A stretch of 5,288 nt of DNA from JBFHRB01 sp041591915 (GTDB lineage Bacteria > Actinomycetota > Nitriliruptoria > Nitriliruptorales > Nitriliruptoraceae), in contig JBFHRB010000235.1 of NCBI GenBank assembly GCA_041591915.1, positions 1-5,288 on the forward strand, in the 5' to 3' direction. Below the pieces are notes generated by a model. It was not told where the DNA came from. It searched no databases and saw only the letters and a list, made by a program, of their open reading frames with translations. Within the stretch, counting starts at the first letter, position 1, and each line of letters begins with the position of its first letter. This document shows, one piece after another, positions 1 to 5,288 of the stretch. Made by a program: the position numbers and the translations under genes.

Positions 1-336
1 GACGATCCCGTCGACGTACTCCATGACGTAGAACGGCGCACCGTTGACCGACTCGTCGTCGCAGAACCCGACCGCGGGCGGGACCGGGACGTCGGTGCCG
101 GCGAGCGCGGTGATGATGCGGTGCTCGCGCCCCATGTCGTGCGCCGAGGGCAGGGCACCGAACAGCGGTGGCCGACGCAGGACCCAGCGTCCCCCGGCCC
201 CGTCCTCGACCGTGTAGGTCAGGTTCGAGCGGCCGCCGCTGATCGTCGCGAACACCAGCGGCGGCACGACCTCGGCACGCTCGGCGAGCCACGCCGTGAC
301 GTTGTCGACGTCGATCCCGTCGGGTACCTCGGCCAC
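1..336 (-). CDS. Phosphotransferase family protein (APH/ACAD10-11-like kinase), N-terminal part
   Basis: This is the first 112 residues of a gene that continues past the left edge; the sequence was read on the reverse strand from a GTG. It shows the N-lobe of an aminoglycoside-phosphotransferase-like (APH) kinase fold. There is a glycine-rich nucleotide loop ISGGRSNLTY (about 32-41), a beta strand WVLRRPP (51-57) carrying the basic residue used in place of the usual kinase lysine, a helix glutamate in GREHRI (E71), and a hinge PFYVMEYVDG (101-110). This arrangement is typical of the kinase domain found alone or fused to acyl-CoA dehydrogenases (ACAD10/11 type) in actinobacteria, not of true antibiotic-resistance enzymes; the substrate is unknown. 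The catalytic HxD and DxD motifs lie outside the window. The in-frame stop upstream is at 367-369 and GTG 336-334 is the only good start after it, preceded by AGGGGG. The prepilin gene lies 43 nt upstream on the same strand. Confidence 0.85.
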   Translation of the reverse strand, partial: MAEVPDGIDVDNVTAWLAERAEVVPPLVFATISGGRSNLTYTVEDGAGGRWVLRRPPLFGALPSAHDMGREHRIITALAGTDVPVPPAVGFCDDESVNGAPFYVMEYVDGIV

Positions 337-340
337 CGCG

Positions 341-346
341 CCCCCT
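341..346 (-). promoter_or_regulatory. Ribosome binding site of the kinase gene
   Basis: On the minus strand AGGGGG stands four bases before the GTG at 336-334. It supports that GTG as the start, because no other ATG, GTG or TTG occurs in frame between it and the upstream stop at 367-369. Confidence 0.5.
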
Positions 347-363
347 GCGTCAGGTAGGCCGGA

Positions 364-369
364 AGCCTA
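364..369 (-). promoter_or_regulatory. Candidate -10 box (TAGGCT) before the kinase gene
   Basis: The minus strand reads TAGGCT here, fitting the actinobacterial TANNNT -10 pattern, 27 bases before the kinase GTG and ten bases past the prepilin stop codon. The same hexamer occurs before bioB and a one-base variant before bioA. No convincing -35 hexamer is seen. If real, it would let the kinase be transcribed separately from the prepilin. Confidence 0.3.
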
Positions 370-379
370 ACGGTGGCGC

Positions 380-823
380 TCAGGAGTTCTCGATGTCGAT
401 GTTCGTCCCGGCGATGCAGTTCGGGTCCGCGTCGAGGGCCGTCTCGACGTCCACGCCGGGGACCTCGATCGGCGCCGCGTCGTTGATGCCCTGCACGAAG
501 GCCGCTCCGCCTGACAGGTGCCGTGCGCCCACCACGTACCCGCCGAGGTAGAAGCAGACCCCGTGCTCGCCCGTCTCGTCGCGCCGGAAGCCCATCGACC
601 GGATGTCCGCAACGGTCGAGGCGTACACGCCGTTGTCCGCCGAGTAGGCGATCTCGTAGGTCACCATGTTGCGCACGTCGGACCGGGCCGCGGCCTCGAA
701 GGCCTTCTGCCGCTGGTTGATGTAGGCCGGGGTCGCGATCGCCGCGAGGATGCCGATGATCACGACGACGACGAGCAGTTCGACGAGGGTCAGGCCCTCG
801 TCTCGTGACCAGCGCTCGGGCAC
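380..823 (-). CDS. Type IV prepilin / pseudopilin (N-terminal methylation motif protein)
   Basis: A complete 147-residue protein. Residues 1-10 (VPERWSRDEG, first residue Met in vivo) form a short charged leader ending in glycine, followed by LTLVE, so the mature protein would start at L11 with the invariant glutamate at +5 (E15). A continuous hydrophobic segment LLVVVVIIGILAAIATP (16-32) is the pilin membrane and assembly helix. A prepilin peptidase would cut after G10 and methylate the new N-terminus. The globular part has the YEIAYSADNGVYA segment (56-68), common after the helix in major pilins and type II secretion pseudopilins, and two cysteines, C90 and C136, placed as in a C-terminal disulfide loop. 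The GTG start is chosen because AGGAG lies seven bases upstream and the leader then has normal length; the reading frame stays open to 1126, which is coding-strand shadow of bioA. No other pilus gene is visible, so whether it builds a pilus, a competence fibre or a secretion pseudopilus is open. Confidence 0.9.
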   Translation of the reverse strand: MPERWSRDEGLTLVELLVVVVIIGILAAIATPAYINQRQKAFEAAARSDVRNMVTYEIAYSADNGVYASTVADIRSMGFRRDETGEHGVCFYLGGYVVGARHLSGGAAFVQGINDAAPIEVPGVDVETALDADPNCIAGTNIDIENS

Positions 824-830
824 ACGGGTG

Positions 831-835
831 CTCCT
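831..835 (-). promoter_or_regulatory. Ribosome binding site of the prepilin gene
   Basis: The minus strand reads AGGAG seven bases before the GTG at 823-821. This fixes a GTG start and a ten-residue leader rather than the much longer open frame upstream. Confidence 0.7.
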
Positions 836-888
836 GCTGCGGAGACGTTCAGGTCCGGCAACCTTCGCATGTCGACGAGCGGTGGAGA

Positions 889-906
889 ATGGCCCGAACG
901 GGCCAT
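889..906. repeat. 18-bp perfect palindrome, candidate operator
   Basis: The sequence ATGGCCCGAACGGGCCAT has two perfect 8-base arms around a central AA. It lies 66 bp from the prepilin start and 89 bp from the bioA start in the divergent intergenic region. Such compact two-fold symmetry fits a dimeric repressor or activator site. It does not match the BirA operator or the actinobacterial BioQ site as I remember them. No T-run follows on either strand, which argues against a terminator. Confidence 0.45.
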
Positions 907-947
907 CTCGCCATACATCCTTCGGACGCGTGGCGCGCCCGCGCCCG

Positions 948-961
948 CCGACCGAGGTCGG
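948..961. repeat. 14-bp palindrome at the -35 position of the bioA promoter
   Basis: CCGACCGAGGTCGG has 6-base arms around GA. It ends 19 bases before the TAGCCT box, so it covers the place where RNA polymerase would contact a -35 element. An operator there could block bioA transcription. Six-base arms are expected by chance in DNA this GC-rich, so the case rests mainly on position. Confidence 0.25.
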
Positions 962-980
962 GCCCTTCGGCGCCGGCCAG

Positions 981-986
981 TAGCCT
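981..986 (+). promoter_or_regulatory. Candidate -10 box (TAGCCT) of the bioAFD operon
   Basis: TAGCCT fits TANNNT and lies nine bases before the bioA ATG, which would put the transcription start at or within a few bases of the start codon. The region between the box and the ATG is CCGGGCCCC, with no Shine-Dalgarno sequence. Both facts together suggest a leaderless message, a common arrangement in actinobacteria. No clear -35 hexamer is present. Confidence 0.45.
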
Positions 987-995
987 CCGGGCCCC

Positions 996-2368
996 ATGGA
1001 CGACCGCACCCGGGACCTCGTTGCCCGCGACCACCGCCACGTCTGGCACCCGTTCACCCAGCAGCAGCAGTGGGTGGCCGAGACGCCGCTTGTCGTCGAC
1101 CGTGGCGAGGGCTGCTGGCTGATCACGACCGACGGCGAGCGCTACCTCGACGGCAACTCGTCGCTGTGGGTGAACCTGTGGGGCCATGACCGCCCGGAGC
1201 TGCTCGAGGCCATGCACGCGCAGGTCGACGCGCTCCCCCACGCCACCTTCCTCGGCCTGACCAACCCACCGGCCGTCGAGCTGGCGACTCGCCTCGTCGA
1301 CCTCGCCCCCGAGCGGCTCACCCGCGCCTTCTTCAGCGAGAACGGCGCGGCGGCGGTCGAGGTCGCGCTGAAGATGGCCTTCGCGTACTGGCGCCACCGG
1401 GGCGAGCGACGAGACCTGTTCGTCTGCCTGGACAACGCGTACCACGGCGACACCATCGGCGCCGTGAGCGTCGGCGGCATCGACACGTTCCACGAGATGT
1501 ACGGGGACCTGCTCTTCGAGACGCGCCGGATCGCGAGCCCCTACTGCTACCGCTGCCCCCTCGGGCAGGCCTACCCGACCTGCGACCTCGCGTGCGCCGA
1601 CACGCTCCGAGACGTGCTGGAGCGGGACGGGGCGCGCGTGGCCGCGGTCATCACCGAGCCGCTGGTCCAGGGCGCTGCCGGCATGATCACCGCGCCGGAC
1701 GGGCACCTGCGTCGCCTGCGCGAGATCTGCGACGAGTTCGGGGTCCTGCTCATCGTCGACGAGGTCGCGACCGGGTTCGGCCGGACGGGCATGCCGTTCG
1801 CGAGCCAGGTCGACAACGTCGAGCCCGACCTCATGGCGGTCGGGAAGGGGCTGACGGGCGGCTACCTGCCGATGAGCGCCACCCTGACCTCCGAGGAGGT
1901 GTACGAGGCCTTCCTGGGCGGGCCCACCGACGGCCGCACGCTCTACCACGGCCACTCCTACTCCGGGAACCCCCTGGCCGCCGCCGTCGCCGTGGCGAAC
2001 CTCGACCTCTTCGTGGCCGAGGACCTGCCGGCGGCGACGCGGGCCAAGGCCCTGGTCCTCGCGGAGGCACTCCGCCCGATGGCGGAACAGCCGCACGTCG
2101 GCGAGATCCGGCAACGTGGCCTCATGGTCGGCATCGAGCTGGTCGCCGACCGCGCGACCAAGGAGGCGTTCCCTCCAGCGTGGCAGGTCGGCAAGCGCGT
2201 GTGCGACGCCCTACGCGACGACCACGTCATCCTCCGCCCGCTCGGCGACGTCCTGGTCCTCATGCCCGCACCGGCCATGGAGCCGGACGACGTGCGCCTG
2301 CTCGCCTCGGCCACGGCCAAGGCCACGGAGCGGGTGACCGCGGCCCTCGCTGCCGCCGGAGGACCTGC

Positions 2369-2372
<4 letters not shown>
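996..2372 (+). CDS. bioA: Adenosylmethionine- or lysine-dependent 8-amino-7-oxononanoate aminotransferase (DAPA synthase)
   Basis: A 458-residue class III (fold type I) PLP aminotransferase, normal length for BioA, converting KAPA to 7,8-diaminopelargonate in the cytosol. Visible motifs are WHPFTQ (17-22), NAYHGDTIGAVSV (147-159, with Y149 and D152 matching E. coli Y144 and D147), IVDEVATGFGRTG with D255 for the PLP pyridine nitrogen, VGKGLTGGYLP with the Schiff-base K284, HGHSYSGNPLA, and ILRPLGDV with R414 matching E. coli R391. Overall it is closer in recalled sequence to the Bacillus subtilis enzyme than to E. coli BioA: phenylalanine (F20) replaces the substrate-site tyrosine of E. coli (Y17), so lysine instead of S-adenosylmethionine as amino donor is possible. 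Residues 184-200 hold four cysteines (CxxC-x8-CxxxC), perhaps a metal site. The ATG is fixed by an in-frame TAG at 981 with no other start between. It is the first gene of the operon and overlaps bioF by four bases. Confidence 0.96.
2358..2363 (+). promoter_or_regulatory. Ribosome binding site of bioF
   Basis: GGAGGA lies inside the last codons of bioA, five bases before the bioF ATG. It selects this ATG as the bioF start although the same frame is open far upstream. Confidence 0.8.
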
Positions 2373-3555
<1,183 letters not shown>

Positions 3556-3559
<4 letters not shown>

Positions 3560-4260
3560 GGGGCTGGTTCGTCACCGGGACCGACACGGGTGTCGGCAAG
3601 ACGCTCGTGAGCGCCGCCATCTCGGTCTGCCGGGCCAGCGCCGGTGGACGACCGCACTACGTCAAGCCGATCCAGTCGGGTGCCGCCGACGGCGATGACG
3701 ACGCGGCCGATGTCCGCGCACTCGCCGACGTCCCCGCGAGCACCGGCGTGACGCTCGGCCCGTCCGTCGCCCCGGCCGTCGCCCTCGAGCTGGCCGGCGC
3801 CGAGGTCGGGCTCGAGGAGCTCGTCTCGTTCGTGGAGGAGGTCGCGGCCGGCCACGAAGGCGAGGTCGTCGTCGAGGGAGCGGGCGGCCTGCTCGTCGAG
3901 CTCACCTCCGAACGGGCCACGTGCGCAGACCTCGCCGCAGCACTCGGGTTGCCCACGGTGGTCGTCGCGCGTGCGGGGCTGGGCACGCTGAACCACACCG
4001 CCCTCACGCTCGAGGTGCTCGCGGCACGGGGCCTCGAGCTGGCCGGGGTCGTCGTCTCGGGCTTCCCGCAGGCCCCGGACGTCGCGACGCGCACCAACGG
4101 TCGTGAGCTCGACCGCCTCACCGCGGGGCGCCTCCTCGGCGTCGTGCCGCGACTGGGCTCGGTCCAGCCCGCCGAGCTCGCCAGCGCCGGTTCGTGGCTC
4201 GGACCGGAGGTCGGTGGCGACTGGGATCGTGAGCCCTGGCTCGCCTCCCTCGAGGGCTGA
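3556..4260 (+). CDS. bioD: Dethiobiotin synthetase
   Basis: A 234-residue P-loop NTPase (E. coli BioD has 225) that uses ATP and CO2 to close the ureido ring of 7,8-diaminopelargonate, giving dethiobiotin. The P-loop GTDTGVGKT occupies residues 8-16 with K15; YVKPIQSG gives K37 and S41 at the same numbering as E. coli; VVVEGAGGLLVE carries the Mg-binding glutamate E107; LGTLNHT (about 151-157) is a conserved active-site stretch. Near the nucleotide base site the protein has VVVSGFP, with S168 where E. coli has the adenine-recognising Asn175, a pattern I recall from mycobacterial BioD, which is unusually tolerant of other nucleotides. The start is GTG, giving a GTGA overlap with the bioF stop; the frame is open far upstream, but a longer start would add unrelated residues before the P-loop. 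The C-terminal tail PEVGGDWDREPWLASLEG is acidic and unremarkable. A 77-base gap follows before bioB. Confidence 0.95.
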
Positions 4261-4298
4261 ACGCGGTCCTCGACTCCAGCCCGCCGCAGGGACTGTCG

Positions 4299-4304
4299 TA
4301 GGCT
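4299..4304 (+). promoter_or_regulatory. Candidate -10 box (TAGGCT) of bioB
   Basis: TAGGCT sits in the 77-base gap between bioD and bioB, 33 bases before the bioB GTG. Its context GTAGGCTCC is nearly the same as GTAGCCTCC before bioA (positions 980-988). Transcription starting about seven bases on would give a short leader that includes the bioB ribosome binding site. No good -35 hexamer is seen at the usual distance; bioB may also be read through from bioD, as no terminator is visible in the gap. Confidence 0.4.
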
Positions 4305-4326
4305 CCCCGCCACCCAACCTGCGCAC

Positions 4327-4330
4327 GGAG
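4327..4330 (+). promoter_or_regulatory. Ribosome binding site of bioB
   Basis: GGAG stands seven bases before GTG 4338-4340, normal spacing, and supports that GTG as the bioB start. Confidence 0.65.
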
Positions 4331-4337
4331 CCCTGAC

Positions 4338-5288
4338 GTGACGCTGCACGACCCCACGCGCGACGCCGACGACGTCGCTGCACTCGCCGCCGATCCCGCG
4401 CGGCTGCTCGCCGACGCGGAGGCTGTCCTCCTCGGCCGTCGCGAGGAGCTCACGCCCTCGCAGGCGTACGCGATCGCGGAGCTGGACGTCGACGCGCCGT
4501 TCGGCGACGGCACCGTGCTCGACGCCCTTCTCGACCTTGCGCACCGCGTCCGGCTCGCGTGGACGGGCGACGAGGTGGCGCTCGAGTCCATCATCAGTGC
4601 GAAGACCGGCGGCTGCCCGGAGGACTGCAACTTCTGCTCGCAGTCGAACGTCTTCCCCACGCTCGTCAAGCCGCAGCCGCTGCTGACCCGTGACGAGGCC
4701 GTGAAGGCGGCCGCCGAGGCGCAGGAGAGCGGGGCCACGGAGTTCTGCATCGTCTACGCGATCAAGGGCCCGGACGAGCGCGTCATGGCCAACATCCTGG
4801 ACCTGGTCGACGCCGTCCACGAACACACCGAGATGGACGTGGCCGTCTCCGCGGGCATCCTCGACGAGGAGCAGGCGGGCCGGCTGGCCGAGGCGGGCGT
4901 CCACAAGTACAACCACAACCTCGAGGCTGCGCGGTCGTTCTTCCCCCGCATCGTCTCGACCCACTCCTTCGAGGACCGCTGGCAGACCCTCGAGCTCGTA
5001 CGCGAGAACGGCATGGAGGTCTGCTCGGGCGGCATCGTCGGGATGGGCGAGACGCCTGCCCAGCGCGCCGAGCTCGCGCTGCAGCTCGCCCGCTTCCGTC
5101 CGACCGAGACGCCGCTGAACTTCCTCAACCCGCGTCCGGGCACCCCGCTGGAGGGCGAGGCACCGATCACCGCGCGCGAGGCACTCCACGCCATCGCCCT
5201 GTTCCGGCTCGTCCTGCCGTGGACGCTGCTGCGGTACGCCGGTGGGCGCGAGATCGCGCTGAAGGACCTCCAGGCGGCCGGGATCCTC
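4338..5288 (+). CDS. bioB: Biotin synthase, radical SAM enzyme (3' end outside the window)
   Basis: The first 317 residues of biotin synthase, which inserts sulfur into dethiobiotin; perhaps 30-60 C-terminal residues lie beyond the right edge. The radical-SAM cluster motif is GGCPEDCNFCSQS with C93, C97 and C100. Other hallmarks are ATEFCIV (C137), KYNHNLE (N192 and N194, the dethiobiotin-binding asparagines), EVCSGGIVGMGET (C229), NFLNPRPGTPLE and LLRYAGGRE (R299). Against E. coli, C137, C229 and R299 match the auxiliary-cluster ligands Cys97, Cys188 and Arg260, but the counterpart of Cys128 is A169 (DVAVSAGIL), with no cysteine from 138 to 228. The asparagine spacing agrees without gaps, so the substitution is not an alignment slip. 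Y140 also replaces an alanine. The rest resembles mycobacterial BioB closely (GPDER, RWQTL, NPRPGTP). A GTG start with GGAG seven bases upstream is used. The unusual auxiliary site could mean altered cluster ligation; biotin synthase identity itself is not in doubt. Confidence 0.95.
   Translation, partial: MTLHDPTRDADDVAALAADPARLLADAEAVLLGRREELTPSQAYAIAELDVDAPFGDGTVLDALLDLAHRVRLAWTGDEVALESIISAKTGGCPEDCNFCSQSNVFPTLVKPQPLLTRDEAVKAAAEAQESGATEFCIVYAIKGPDERVMANILDLVDAVHEHTEMDVAVSAGILDEEQAGRLAEAGVHKYNHNLEAARSFFPRIVSTHSFEDRWQTLELVRENGMEVCSGGIVGMGETPAQRAELALQLARFRPTETPLNFLNPRPGTPLEGEAPITAREALHAIALFRLVLPWTLLRYAGGREIALKDLQAAGIL

Noticed and set aside
1..336. Aminoglycoside resistance gene
   Set aside because: The fold is shared, but the RSNLTY loop and VLRRPP strand fit the ACAD10/11-associated housekeeping kinases better than resistance enzymes.
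355..369. Short hairpin TAGGC-N5-GCCTA after the prepilin gene
   Set aside because: Only five base pairs with no T-run; too weak for a terminator, and it coincides with the candidate -10 box and an in-frame stop.
824..995. A BirA or BioQ type biotin operator
   Set aside because: Neither strand shows the TTGTTAACC/GGTTTACAA half-sites or the TGAAC/GTTAC pattern; the palindromes seen have different sequences.
849..2114. A 421-codon open frame on the minus strand antisense to bioA
   Set aside because: Its translation is low-complexity in Arg, Gly, Val and Asp and mirrors the bioA codon pattern; bioA has clear family motifs on the other strand. Long antisense frames are expected at this GC content.
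1592..2368. Long upstream extension of the bioF reading frame inside bioA
   Set aside because: The extension is Arg/Gly-rich out-of-frame bioA sequence; the family N-terminus and ribosome site support ATG 2369.
4232..4258. Possible stem AGCCCT/AGGGCT at the end of bioD
   Set aside because: Six pairs with a 15-base loop and no T-run, inside coding sequence; likely chance, so I do not call a terminator between bioD and bioB.
3657..5189. A 510-codon minus-strand open frame antisense to bioD and bioB
   Set aside because: Same reason: no domain motif is visible, and it lies opposite two well-supported genes.

Overview
The window is a very GC-rich stretch whose strong third-position G/C bias, GTG starts and overlapping stop/start junctions point to a high-GC actinobacterium. 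The biotin synthase resembles the mycobacterial type. A type IV prepilin beside a biotin cluster would fit a deep-branching actinobacterial group, but the lineage is an inference from protein resemblance and cannot be fixed from this window alone.

Left part, minus strand. Positions 1-336 hold the N-terminal 112 residues of an aminoglycoside-phosphotransferase-fold kinase of the ACAD10/11-associated type; the gene runs off the left edge. Upstream of it on the same strand (380-823) is a complete 147-residue type IV prepilin or pseudopilin with a textbook class III signal peptide and a pair of cysteines. A 43-nt gap separates the two and carries a candidate -10 box (TAGGCT) and a ribosome binding site for the kinase.

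Middle, 824-995. This is a 172-bp divergent intergenic region. It contains an 18-bp perfect palindrome (889-906), a smaller palindrome (948-961) at the expected -35 position of the bio promoter, and a -10-like TAGCCT (981-986) only nine bases before the bioA ATG. bioA has no Shine-Dalgarno sequence and an in-frame stop lies just upstream of its ATG, so a leaderless or nearly leaderless transcript is likely.

Right part, plus strand. bioA (996-2372), bioF (2369-3559) and bioD (3556-4260) are joined by 4-nt ATGA and GTGA overlaps and must form a translationally coupled operon. After a 77-nt gap with its own TAGGCT box and ribosome binding site comes bioB (4338 to the right edge, 317 residues visible). 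Together they make biotin: BioF makes 8-amino-7-oxononanoate (KAPA), BioA aminates it to 7,8-diaminopelargonate (DAPA), BioD closes the ureido ring to dethiobiotin, and BioB inserts sulfur. No gene for pimelate-moiety synthesis (bioC/bioH type) is visible.

This is mostly an ordinary housekeeping region and I see no wholly new system. The point most worth a second look is BioB: it keeps the radical-SAM CxxxCxxC and three of the four classical auxiliary [2Fe-2S] ligands, but alanine stands where E. coli BioB has Cys128, and there is no cysteine anywhere between residues 137 and 229. Secondary points are a BioA of the Bacillus (possibly lysine-using) kind with a four-cysteine insertion, a repeated TAG(G/C)CT promoter-like box before three genes, and the palindrome in the divergent region.
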